Shown: in pieces, positions 1 through 8,812 of the stretch
Layout of the letters: the number at the start of each line of letters is the position of its first letter
How positions within the stretch are numbered: position 1 is the stretch's first letter
NCBI GenBank assembly: GCA_947625255.1
Contig: CANQNT010000008.1
Location: forward strand, 1-64,000
DNA length: 64,000 bases
From: an uncultured Acetatifactor sp.
GTDB lineage: Bacteria > Bacillota > Clostridia > Lachnospirales > Lachnospiraceae
Reading direction: 5' to 3'
Notes under the pieces: model-generated
Seen by the model: the letters and a program-made list of their open reading frames with translations, nothing else
Database searches by the model: none
Told to the model about the DNA's origin: nothing
Translations under genes and position numbers: made by a program

Positions 1-2
1 GG

Positions 3-3000
3 ACGTATGACGAAGGCCAGGACTCCGGGACAGACGGCGCCGGCAAGGACCACGAGGTCGTCAACCGCGCCAGAGTGGAGGTGGGAGAGAACTCCGCCTA
101 CACCAACGTCGTGGAGAACCCGGTGCCCGAGAAAGAGGAAACCTCTCCTGGAGCGAATAAGCCGGTTCAGGTGGGCCAGGAGATCGGCTATGACATTCAC
201 TGGACCAACGGCCATGACGAAGAAGCGAAAGTGACCATCACCGATTCTCTTGATCAGGGCGTGGACTTTGCGGAGGCATCCTATGGCAGCGTGAAACTGT
301 CTGTGAAGAAGGATGAACAGGGTAATATCGTTGATAACACGGAATCCGGTACTTTCCAGTATGGCGAGGAAGCGGCGGCCAACGTCACCATTTCTTACAG
401 TGCGGCGGATCACACCGTTACCTGGGTGATAGACAAGGCGCCTGCCGGAACGGAGGATATCGCCAGTCTGAAAGTGGTGGTCAATGAAAAGGCGAAACCC
501 GTGGGCCGTGTGGAAAACAAGGCCGGAGTGCAAGTGGGCAATGACAAGGAGATCGAGACGCAGATCATCCCGAATCCTACCGGCCCCAGTAAGACAGAAA
601 CAGAAGTAAATGATAAGAATGTGAGCGACCAGCTTACACCTGAGCAGGATGGTTACAAGGGACCCAAAGTCAAGGTGGGCGACACCATTACCTACCAAAT
701 CACCTGGGTGAACAGCGCTGAGGAGGACGGTGTGCCCGTTCCTGCAAACGTAATTGTGCATGATCCCCTGGATAAAGGTGTGGACTTCGTATCCGCAAGC
801 TTTACGGAAACGATTGATAATACCACCGAAACCCTTACGCTGGACCTTGAGCCGGACGACAAGGAATCTGACATTGACGCGGACAAAGTCATCCGTAAGG
901 AGAAAGGGTCTGTCATTATCGAGTACAATATGGGCACCCATACTGTGACCTGGACGCTGAAAGACAGGGCGGCCGAAGCGGTTGGAACCGTGGAACTGAA
1001 AGTCAGGGTGAACGGAGACGCCTACCAGAAATGGCAGTATGGAGTGGCTCCTAATCCCGAAGAACCTGTGGTTGACGGTACCCAGAAAGACAATGAGGTG
1101 GTCAATAGGGCCAAAGTGAGTGTCGTGGACGTGAACAATCATCCTTACACGGAGCAGTACACGGACGTGCTTCACAACCCGTTGGCAAATCCCGCATATG
1201 TGGATCTGGAACTGACCAAGACCCTGGTGGATGCGAACAATGGCGGCTACACGCTGCAGGAGGGAATGTTCTCGTTCCTGGTGACACCTGCGGACAACAA
1301 TCCGGACGACGATCCGATTACGGAGGCGTACACGGTGACCCATGGTCCCAGCAGGGACGGCAGAAGTGCCGCGGCAGTAATCTTCGACCATGTGCCGTAC
1401 AGCCAGGCCGGAAAGACTTATCACTATACAGTGAGGGAAATTCAGGCCGAAATGCCGGGCATGAAGTATGACACGAAGTCTTACACGGTGACGGTGACTG
1501 TCACCGGAACGGACGATGCAGTGTTGACGGCGGAGACGGCCATCACTGATGAGAATGGCAATTCTGTGGAAAGCATCAGCTTCGTCAACATCTTTACCAC
1601 TGATGCCAGCGTCGTACTGCAGGCACACAAGACCCTGGACGGAGGAACCCTTGAAGCGGGAGAATTCGAATTTGAACTGAAAGGTGTGTCCGCGGACGTG
1701 TCCGGAGGCGATGTAAGCGGAAATGATGTGTCCGGAAACGACGTGAGCGGAAATGATGTGTCCGGAAACGACGTGAGCGGAAACCATGTATCCGGAAACG
1801 ATGTGAGTGGTGGAAGCAATTCCGGTAATAAGACGAGCGGTGCCAGGACCGGCAGGGCTGCTGCAAGCGGGGCCTTGGTGGGCAGCCTGCTTGGATTGGA
1901 TAAGGATGTTGTTCCGTACCTGGAGGAAAAGGCGGACGATGAGGGTCTGCCCATGCCGAAGAACGGGACGGTACACACCAACGCTGCGGACGGCTATGTG
2001 AATTTTGGTCCTATCACTTACACGCGGCCCGGAATCTACGTTTATGAGATCGTCGAGAAAGCGGGAGACAGGATAGACATGAAATACGACGCCACGGTCT
2101 ACATCGTGACCGTGGAAGTCACCCGCAAGGCGGACGGCCAGCTGCAGACCAATGTCAAATACAGCGGCGGAAGCTCGTCCGGCATCGCGGAATTTATAAA
2201 CGAGGTCACTGTAGGCGGCCTGACTGTCACTAAGACGGTCAGCGGAACGGCGGGGGATCCTGAGAAAGCGTTCGCCTTCCAGGTGACCCTGACCGGGGAG
2301 AACGGAGAAGTACTGACGGCGGTTGACGGCAAGTACGGTGATTTAACCTTTGAAAAGGGTGTGTCATCCTTTACCTTGAAGAACGGCCAGAGCCTGACGG
2401 CGGAGAATTTGCCTGCAGGCGCGCATTATGAAGTGGCGGAGACAGAGGCCGACCAGAACGGATATACCACCACCGTTACGGGTGAGGTGAACGGAACGAT
2501 CCAGCAAGGCACGGATGTGTCGGTTGTATTCAACAACCACAAGGATAAGCTTCCCGGGAACCTGACCGTGATCAAGACCGTGACCGGAAACGATGGTGAC
2601 AAGAGCAGGGAGTTCCACTTCCAGGTGAAGCTTGGAGACGCAAGTGTCAACGGACAGTACGGCGACATGAACTTTGTGAACGGCGTTGCGGAGTTTGTGC
2701 TGAAGCATGGTGAGAGCAGGACGGCTGTCGGACTTCCTGCCGATGTGACCTACGAGGTGACCGAGGCGGAGGCAAATCAGGAAGGCTATGTTACTACCGA
2801 GAGCAACGCCAGCGGAACGATACCTGAGGACGGGACTGCCATTGCGGCGTTCCAGAACTACAAGGATGAGCCGAAGCCAGAGCCAAAGATCGGCGGCTTG
2901 ACGGTGACTAAGACGGTGACTGGCAGCGCGGGAGAGACGGACAGAGAGTTCCACTTCCGCGTGGAGCTGGGAGACCGGGAGGTCAACGGGCAGTACGGCG

Positions 3001-4043
3001 ATATGACATTTGCCGGCGGCGTTGCGGAGTTTGTCTTGAAGCATGGCGAAAGCAAGACCGCCAGAGACCTGCCCGCGGACGTCACCTACACGGTGACGGA
3101 GACGGAGGCTGGTCAGGACGGATACAGCACTACCGCCACCGGAGACCAGGGAACGATCACGGACGGAGGCCAGGGAACGGCAGCGTTTGTCAACCACAAG
3201 GACGGCGAAGAACCTGGGCCCGGAGCGGGAAACCTGACCGTGGTCAAGACAGTGACTGGCAGCGCGGGAGAGACGGACAGAGAGTTCCACTTCCGCGTGG
3301 AGCTGGGAGACCGGGAAGTCAACGGGCAGTACGGCGATATGACATTTGCCGGCGGCGTTGCGGAGTTTGTGCTGAAGCATGGCGAAAGCAAGACCGCCAG
3401 AGACCTGCCCGCGGATGTCACCTACGCGGTGACGGAGACGGAGGCTGGTCAGGACGGATACAGCACCACCGCCACCGGAGACCAGGGAACGATCACGGAC
3501 GGAGGCCAGGAAACGGCAGCGTTTGTCAACCACAAGGATGGCGAGGAACCTGGGCCCGGAGCGGGAAGCCTGACCGTGATCAAGACAGTGACTGGCAGTG
3601 CGGGAGAGACGGACAGAGAGTTCCATTTCCGCGTAGAGCTTGGAGACCGTGGAGTCAACGGGCAGTACGGCGATATGACATTTGCCGACGGCGTTGCGGA
3701 GTTTGTGCTGAAGCATGGCGAAAGCAAGACCGCCAGAGACCTGCCCGCGGACGTTACCTACACGGTGACGGAGACGGAGGCTGGTCAGGACGGATACAGC
3801 ACCACTGCCACCGGAGACCAGGGAACGATCACGGACGGAAACCGCAGCACGGCATCCTTTGTGAATGACAAGAGCGAAACGGAGGAACCCAAGCCTCCTA
3901 CCGTGGTGCCTAAGACCGGAGACGAAAGTCACCTGGGATTGTGGATGGCGCTGATGATGGCTTCGCTATTAAGCGTGGCGGCAGCGGCCCTAAGCTTGAA
4001 AAGAAGACGTTCCGACAAAGGCAGGAGAAGAAGCGGTAAATAA
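3..4043 (+). CDS. Large cell-wall-anchored repeat surface protein (DUF11 / pilin-type isopeptide / DUF5979-like repeats), N-terminus truncated by window edge
   Basis: Frame is open from base 3 (TYDEGQDSGTDGAGKDHEVVNRARVEV...), matching the internal repeat DGTQKDNEVVNRAKVSV, so the listed start at 75 is not the true start. C-terminus VVPKTGDESHLGLWMALMMASLLSVAAAALSLKRRRSDKGRRRSGK is an LPXTG-like sorting signal with TM and basic tail. Confidence 0.88.
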   Translation, partial: TYDEGQDSGTDGAGKDHEVVNRARVEVGENSAYTNVVENPVPEKEETSPGANKPVQVGQEIGYDIHWTNGHDEEAKVTITDSLDQGVDFAEASYGSVKLSVKKDEQGNIVDNTESGTFQYGEEAAANVTISYSAADHTVTWVIDKAPAGTEDIASLKVVVNEKAKPVGRVENKAGVQVGNDKEIETQIIPNPTGPSKTETEVNDKNVSDQLTPEQDGYKGPKVKVGDTITYQITWVNSAEEDGVPVPANVIVHDPLDKGVDFVSASFTETIDNTTETLTLDLEPDDKESDIDADKVIRKEKGSVIIEYNMGTHTVTWTLKDRAAEAVGTVELKVRVNGDAYQKWQYGVAPNPEEPVVDGTQKDNEVVNRAKVSVVDVNNHPYTEQYTDVLHNPLANPAYVDLELTKTLVDANNGGYTLQEGMFSFLVTPADNNPDDDPITEAYTVTHGPSRDGRSAAAVIFDHVPYSQAGKTYHYTVREIQAEMPGMKYDTKSYTVTVTVTGTDDAVLTAETAITDENGNSVESISFVNIFTTDASVVLQAHKTLDGGTLEAGEFEFELKGVSADVSGGDVSGNDVSGNDVSGNDVSGNDVSGNHVSGNDVSGGSNSGNKTSGARTGRAAASGALVGSLLGLDKDVVPYLEEKADDEGLPMPKNGTVHTNAADGYVNFGPITYTRPGIYVYEIVEKAGDRIDMKYDATVYIVTVEVTRKADGQLQTNVKYSGGSSSGIAEFINEVTVGGLTVTKTVSGTAGDPEKAFAFQVTLTGENGEVLTAVDGKYGDLTFEKGVSSFTLKNGQSLTAENLPAGAHYEVAETEADQNGYTTTVTGEVNGTIQQGTDVSVVFNNHKDKLPGNLTVIKTVTGNDGDKSREFHFQVKLGDASVNGQYGDMNFVNGVAEFVLKHGESRTAVGLPADVTYEVTEAEANQEGYVTTESNASGTIPEDGTAIAAFQNYKDEPKPEPKIGGLTVTKTVTGSAGETDREFHFRVELGDREVNGQYGDMTFAGGVAEFVLKHGESKTARDLPADVTYTVTETEAGQDGYSTTATGDQGTITDGGQGTAAFVNHKDGEEPGPGAGNLTVVKTVTGSAGETDREFHFRVELGDREVNGQYGDMTFAGGVAEFVLKHGESKTARDLPADVTYAVTETEAGQDGYSTTATGDQGTITDGGQETAAFVNHKDGEEPGPGAGSLTVIKTVTGSAGETDREFHFRVELGDRGVNGQYGDMTFADGVAEFVLKHGESKTARDLPADVTYTVTETEAGQDGYSTTATGDQGTITDGNRSTASFVNDKSETEEPKPPTVVPKTGDESHLGLWMALMMASLLSVAAAALSLKRRRSDKGRRRSGK
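1695..1815 (+). repeat. In-frame pentapeptide repeat (GNDVS)n in surface protein
   Basis: DVSGGDVSGNDVSGNDVSGNDVSGNDVSGNHVSGNDVSGG; 15/30-bp periodicity at DNA level. Confidence 0.9.
2897..3880 (+). repeat. Three near-identical 336-bp (112-aa) tandem domain repeats
   Basis: TGGCAGYGCGGGAGAGACGGACAGAGAGTTCCA recurs at 2921, 3257 and 3593 (336 bp apart each time). Confidence 0.9.
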
Positions 4044-4053
4044 GACGTAAGGA

Positions 4054-4092
4054 GGCGGCAGATGGGCGAAGAACCCGTCTGCCGCCCTTCTT
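4054..4092 (+). terminator. Rho-independent terminator of surface protein gene
   Basis: GGCGGCAGATGGG-CGAAGAA-CCCGTCTGCCGCC followed by CTTCTT; 13-bp stem with one G-T pair. Confidence 0.85.
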
Positions 4093-4100
4093 ATGTGGTT

Positions 4101-4306
4101 GTGATCCGGTTTCCGGGAGCCAGATTGTGCCCCGGTCTCCGGGAGCCAGATTGTGCCCCGGCCTCCCGGCGCCAGTTTACGGCCCGGCCTCCCGGCACCA
4201 GTTTACGGCCCGGCCTCCCGGCCGCCAGGTTACGTCCCGGCGTCTAGGCCGCCAGTTTACGCCCCGGCAGCCTGGCCGCACGATCGTGGCCCGGTAACTT
4301 GGCCGC
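4101..4306. repeat. GC-rich intergenic minisatellite, about 7 diverged 26-27-bp units
   Basis: Units at 4121, 4147, 4173, 4199, 4226, 4253, 4280, e.g. CAGATTGTGCCCCGGCCTCCCGGCGC / CAGTTTACGGCCCGGCCTCCCGGCAC / CAGTTTACGCCCCGGCAGCCTGGCCGC; partial unit from 4101. Confidence 0.88.
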
Positions 4307-4414
4307 GCGTGGCATACACCGAACAGATTTTATCGGTCGGCGGTTCGGAATGTTGACGGTTGTGGAAGATTCGGGAGAGCGCCGGTCGAGGAGGCGCGGT
4401 AGTTGATTTTCCCC

Positions 4415-5422
4415 TCACACTGACTTCCGCTCCACAACGCTGGTGCCTACCTCCAGCTTTACCGGGCTGTGATCCCTGGATTCCAGACGCTGGATCAGGC
4501 GGTGAACCGCCATTTTCCCCATATACTGTTTGGGAACGCGGATGGTGGTGAGGGGCGGTTCCAAAAAGGTACACAGGGGGATGTCGTCAAAGCCGATGAT
4601 GCCCACATCCTCGGGGATGCGGTAGCCCCGTTCTTTCAGCGCTTTTACCGCGCCGGCGGCGATGAGATCATTGTCCGCCACATAGCAGGAAACCGGTTCT
4701 TCTCCGGCGGTCAGAAGCCCCAGCATATCCTCGTAAGCCCCGTCCAGGGAAGGGGTCAGCCAGAGCACCTGGGATTTGGAGGCGGACATACCGTTGTCCC
4801 GGATGGCTTTGTAGAAGCCATCCGCTCGTTCGTTGAAATTACCGATGGTGTAGGAAGAACGCAGATACCCGGGCTGGGCTTTGCGTTTGCGGATGATATA
4901 ATTGGCCGCCAGGCATGCGCCCTGGAAATTGTTGATCAAAATACAGTCATACTGTAAATTTTCATAGTAAGTATCCAATACCACAAGAGGAGTCTGAAAC
5001 TGCCGGAAAGGCCGGAAATCCTCATATTTCATCTCCGTCGCCAGCAGAATGATGCCGTTGCAGTAGGACAGGGCGTCCAGCTGCCTGGCGACGTCTTCGC
5101 TTTCATAGATATAATTGATATTCAGACTGTAATGACTTTGTCTGCAGGCTGACTGGATTCCTTCCGTTAATTGATTGAAAAAGGGGGTATCAGCGACTAC
5201 GGCGCCGTGCTTCTTATAAATAAGAAAGCACAGGGTGCCTTTTTCTATCCTGGGCTCTGCCGGCTCCTGAAGCCGGGTAAAATCATATCCCTGGGTTCTG
5301 GCGGCTTCCAGTACCTTTTGCCTGGTAGCGGTGCTCACACCGGGCTTGTTGTTCAGGGCCATGGAAACAGCGGCTTCCGAGAGCCGCAGCTGTCTGGATA
5401 ATTCTTTGGCGGTGATGGACAT
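4415..5422 (-). CDS. LacI-family transcriptional regulator
   Basis: HTH ITAKELSRQLRLSEAAVSMALNNKPGVSTATRQKVLEAARTQGYDF plus periplasmic-binding-like domain (IGFDDIPLCTFLEPPLTTIRVP). Start MSITAKEL at 5422 has AGGAGG upstream. Confidence 0.92.
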   Translation of the reverse strand: MSITAKELSRQLRLSEAAVSMALNNKPGVSTATRQKVLEAARTQGYDFTRLQEPAEPRIEKGTLCFLIYKKHGAVVADTPFFNQLTEGIQSACRQSHYSLNINYIYESEDVARQLDALSYCNGIILLATEMKYEDFRPFRQFQTPLVVLDTYYENLQYDCILINNFQGACLAANYIIRKRKAQPGYLRSSYTIGNFNERADGFYKAIRDNGMSASKSQVLWLTPSLDGAYEDMLGLLTAGEEPVSCYVADNDLIAAGAVKALKERGYRIPEDVGIIGFDDIPLCTFLEPPLTTIRVPKQYMGKMAVHRLIQRLESRDHSPVKLEVGTSVVERKSV

Positions 5423-5549
5423 GGGGCGCCTCCTTTTTTCTGAAGCGATCAGCAATTGCAAAATCTTCGTCCCGGATAAGGACAGCCTTGCGATCCTCTC
5501 TTGAAGCATAACAGATTCAGTAAATTAAGTCAATTGGTTTCTAAAAAAT

Positions 5550-5563
5550 ACTTAATATTAAGT
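5550..5563. promoter_or_regulatory. Candidate regulator operator, 14-bp perfect palindrome
   Basis: ACTTAATATTAAGT between the divergent LacI gene and the isomerase operon; further TTAAGT half-sites nearby. Confidence 0.5.
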
Positions 5564-5637
5564 TGCTATTAAGTTCCTACGGGTCTAGTATTTTTTTAAA
5601 GCCGCAGAAGCGGCAAAGAATCGGAGGAGGTATGGCA

Positions 5638-7044
5638 ATGGACAGGATCGTAATCGGGTATGCACCTACAAGGAGAAGTATTTTCAGCGCTCCGGATGCG
5701 GTGAAATATGCGGATCTGACCAGAAAGCGGCTGGAGGAGCTGGGGATAACCTTTGTGGATATCGATGATATCGCGGAGGACGGGCTGCTTCATGATGACA
5801 ATGACCGGATCAAAATCGCGGCAAAGTTTCAGGAGATCGGCGTGGACGGGCTTTTCTTTCCCCATGGCAATTTCGGAACGGAGTATGAGGTGGCCAGGCT
5901 GGCCAAGGAGTTGAATGTCCCGGTACTTTTATGGGGTCCCAGGGATGAAAGGCCCGACGAAAATGGGATCCGTCTCCGGGACAGTCAGTGCGGCCTTTTC
6001 GCTACCGGAAAAGTTTTGAGACGGTTTCGGATTCCCTTTACCTATATGACCAACTGCCGTCTGGAGGATCCGGAGTTTGAAAGAGGGATTCAAACCTTTC
6101 TGGCGGTCTGCAACGTGGTGAAAGCTTTCCGAAGCATCCGTATCCTGCAGATCGGCCCCAGACCCTTTGACTTCTGGTCCACCATGTGTAATGAGGGAGA
6201 GCTTCTGGAGAAGTTTAACATTCAGCTGTCTCCCATCCCTTTGCCGGAGCTGACCGGGGAGGTGAAGAAAGCCATAGAAGAAGGAACACAGGTAGCCCGG
6301 ACCGTCGCCTATTGTAAGGAGAATTTTCATATTGCGGTGGGAGAAGAGCAGCTGGGAAAAATCGCCGGACTGAAAGTGGCCATGAAACGCCTGTCTGAAA
6401 AATACGGCTGCCGGGCCATTGCCATCCAGTGTTGGAATGCCCTTCAGGGCGAGCTGGGCATTATGCCCTGTGCCGCCAATTCCCTGTTGAATGAGGAAGG
6501 GATCCCTGTGGTGTGCGAGACGGATATCCACGGCGCCATTACCGCCATTTTGGCGGAGGCCGCGGGTATGGGCGAGGCCAGGACCTTTTTTGCCGATTGG
6601 ACCGTAAGGCATCCGGACAATGAAAACGGGGAGCTTTTGCAGCATTGTGGGCCCTGGCCGCTATCGGTCTGCGGGGAAAAGCCTACCATCGGCTATCCTC
6701 TGGCCTTTGACCATCCGGGGGCGGTGGAAGCCCAGGCGAAGCATGGCACGATGACCCTTTGCCGTTTCGACGGGGATAATGGAGAATATTCCCTGCTTCT
6801 GGGCAATGCAAAAGGAGTGGATGGCCCTTATACCAAGGGAACCTATGTCTGGGTAGAGGTGGAGAATCTGAAGCGGCTGGAAGCCAAGGTGGTGGAAGGG
6901 CCTTATATCCATCACTGTGTGGGGATCCATAAAGACGTGGTGCCTGTTCTGTATGAGGCCTGTAAATATATCGGCGTGATCCCGGATCTGTATGATCCCA
7001 TTGAAGAGAAAGTAAAAGCTTATCTGCGAGGCGAGGAAGTATGA
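5638..7044 (+). CDS. L-fucose/L-arabinose isomerase-like sugar isomerase (candidate D-apiose isomerase)
   Basis: MDRIVIGYAPTRRSIFSAPDAVKYADLTRKRLEELG...; fucose-isomerase-type features; GGAGGAGG before ATG 5638. Listed ORF start 5563 lacks an RBS. Confidence 0.75.
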   Translation: MDRIVIGYAPTRRSIFSAPDAVKYADLTRKRLEELGITFVDIDDIAEDGLLHDDNDRIKIAAKFQEIGVDGLFFPHGNFGTEYEVARLAKELNVPVLLWGPRDERPDENGIRLRDSQCGLFATGKVLRRFRIPFTYMTNCRLEDPEFERGIQTFLAVCNVVKAFRSIRILQIGPRPFDFWSTMCNEGELLEKFNIQLSPIPLPELTGEVKKAIEEGTQVARTVAYCKENFHIAVGEEQLGKIAGLKVAMKRLSEKYGCRAIAIQCWNALQGELGIMPCAANSLLNEEGIPVVCETDIHGAITAILAEAAGMGEARTFFADWTVRHPDNENGELLQHCGPWPLSVCGEKPTIGYPLAFDHPGAVEAQAKHGTMTLCRFDGDNGEYSLLLGNAKGVDGPYTKGTYVWVEVENLKRLEAKVVEGPYIHHCVGIHKDVVPVLYEACKYIGVIPDLYDPIEEKVKAYLRGEEV

Positions 7045-7871
7045 ATTACAAAGCGTTTTCTTATGACCTGCGCAAGAACGTGGTGGATATGATCGTAGCC
7101 GGGAACGGCGGCCATATCGGCGGGGATATGAGTGTGATGGATATTTTGATCACCCTTTATTTCCGTCAGATGAACATTTCTCCTGAAAATCAGGCGGATC
7201 CGGACAGGGATCTGCTGGTGATGAGCAAAGGACATTGTGTGGAGGCGCTTTACAGTGTGCTGGCGGCGAAAGGCTTCTTCCCCATTGAGGAAGTGATCCG
7301 GGAATTTTCCCGCTACGGCTCCCAATACATCGGCCATCCCAACAATAAGCTGCCGGGGATAGAGATGAATTCCGGCTCCCTGGGGCATGGACTTCCGGTG
7401 GGAGTGGGCATGGCTCTGGCTTCCAAAATGGATCACAGGCGCAGCCGGGTGTATGTGGTGATGGGAGATGGGGAGCTGGCGGAAGGGTCTGTATGGGAGG
7501 GCGCTATGGCCGCCCATATGTATCGGCTGGACAATCTCTGCGCGGTGGTGGACCGCAATCATCTCCAGATTTCCGGCGGCACGGAGGATGTGATGGCTCA
7601 TGAAAATCTTTGCGGCAGGTTTGCGAGTTTTGGCTGGCATGTGATCCCGGTGGAGGATGGCAACGACAGCGACCGGCTCCTTTTGGCGTTTGAGGAAGCC
7701 AAAAGGGTGAAAGGGAAGCCCGCGGTGGTCATTGCCAATACCGTCAAGGGATATGGATCTTCTGTGATGGAAAATAAGGTGTCCTGGCATCATCATGTGC
7801 CTTCACCGGAGGAGTATGAACTGATCATGCGGGATTTTTCCGAAAGAAAGGAGGCGGCGCTTCATGAATAA
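7041..7871 (+). CDS. Transketolase, N-terminal (ThDP-binding) subunit
   Basis: GHIGGDMSVMDILITLYF, GSLGHGLPVGVGMALASKM, VMGDGELAEGSVWEGAMAA. ATGA overlap with the upstream gene. Confidence 0.92.
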   Translation: MNYKAFSYDLRKNVVDMIVAGNGGHIGGDMSVMDILITLYFRQMNISPENQADPDRDLLVMSKGHCVEALYSVLAAKGFFPIEEVIREFSRYGSQYIGHPNNKLPGIEMNSGSLGHGLPVGVGMALASKMDHRRSRVYVVMGDGELAEGSVWEGAMAAHMYRLDNLCAVVDRNHLQISGGTEDVMAHENLCGRFASFGWHVIPVEDGNDSDRLLLAFEEAKRVKGKPAVVIANTVKGYGSSVMENKVSWHHHVPSPEEYELIMRDFSERKEAALHE

Positions 7872-8796
7872 GATACCCAACCGGGCGGCAATCTGTCAGG
7901 TGCTGATGGAGCATGCCAGGGAGGATCGGGATATTGTGGTTTTGTGCAGTGATTCCAGAGGAAGCGCTTCTCTGGCCCCCTTTGCGGAAGCCTTTCCCGG
8001 GCAGTTTGTGGAGGTAGGGATCGCGGAGCAGGATCTGGTGGGGATTGCTGCCGGACTGGCAAAATGCGGAAAAAAGTCCTTTGCCGCATCTCCGGCCTGT
8101 TTCCTTTCCACCAGAAGCTATGAACAGGCCAAGGTGGATGTAGCCTACAGCAATACCAATGTCAAGCTCATCGGCATCAGCGGCGGCGTCAGCTACGGAG
8201 CCCTGGGGATGAGCCATCATTCGGCCCAGGATATTGCGGCCATGTCCGCTATCCCCAATATGAGAGTTTATCTGCCCAGTGACAGACACCAGACCAGATG
8301 CCTGATGGAGGCTCTTCTTCAGGATGAGCAGCCTGCCTATATCAGAGTGGGGCGCAATCCGGTAGAGGATGTTTATGAGGAAGACCGCGTCCCCTTTGTC
8401 ATGGATAAGGCCACGGTGCTGACGGAAGGGGAGGATGTGGCGGTGATCGCCTGCGGAGAGATGGTCCGCCCCGCCCTGGAAGCGGTCGGACGGCTGCGGC
8501 AGGAGGGGATCGGCGTCACTCTTCTGGATATGTATTGTGTGAAGCCTATGGACACGGAGGCGGTGGTCCGGGCCGCAGAGCGTTGTAAGGCGGTGATCAC
8601 CATGGAAGAGCATTCTCATTACGGAGGACTGGGGGCTCAGGTCAGCCAGATCGTGGGCGCTCATTGCCCCAGAAGAGTGGTCAATCTGGCGCTTCCGGAC
8701 GCGCCTGTGATCACCGGTACCTCAAAAGAAGTTTTTGATACCTATGGACTGAATGCGGTCGGCCTGATAAAATGGGTGTGTCAGCTGTTGAAGTAG
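7864..8796 (+). CDS. Transketolase, C-terminal (pyrimidine-binding) subunit
   Basis: FVEVGIAEQDLVGIAAGLAKCGKKSFAASPACFLSTRSYEQ; 8-bp overlap with the preceding subunit gene. Confidence 0.92.
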   Translation: MNKIPNRAAICQVLMEHAREDRDIVVLCSDSRGSASLAPFAEAFPGQFVEVGIAEQDLVGIAAGLAKCGKKSFAASPACFLSTRSYEQAKVDVAYSNTNVKLIGISGGVSYGALGMSHHSAQDIAAMSAIPNMRVYLPSDRHQTRCLMEALLQDEQPAYIRVGRNPVEDVYEEDRVPFVMDKATVLTEGEDVAVIACGEMVRPALEAVGRLRQEGIGVTLLDMYCVKPMDTEAVVRAAERCKAVITMEEHSHYGGLGAQVSQIVGAHCPRRVVNLALPDAPVITGTSKEVFDTYGLNAVGLIKWVCQLLK

Positions 8797-8812
8797 ACAG
8801 GGGGAGGGGAAA

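Noticed and set aside
2364-3932. 522-aa antisense ORF opposite the surface protein
   Set aside because: Mirrors the repeat structure of the sense gene; arises from biased codon usage in a high-GC repeat and has no RBS or domain logic.
4121-4306. Short ORFs 4062-4247 and 4153-4356 as a repeat protein
   Set aside because: Peptides are only translations of the GC-rich minisatellite, in several frames at once.
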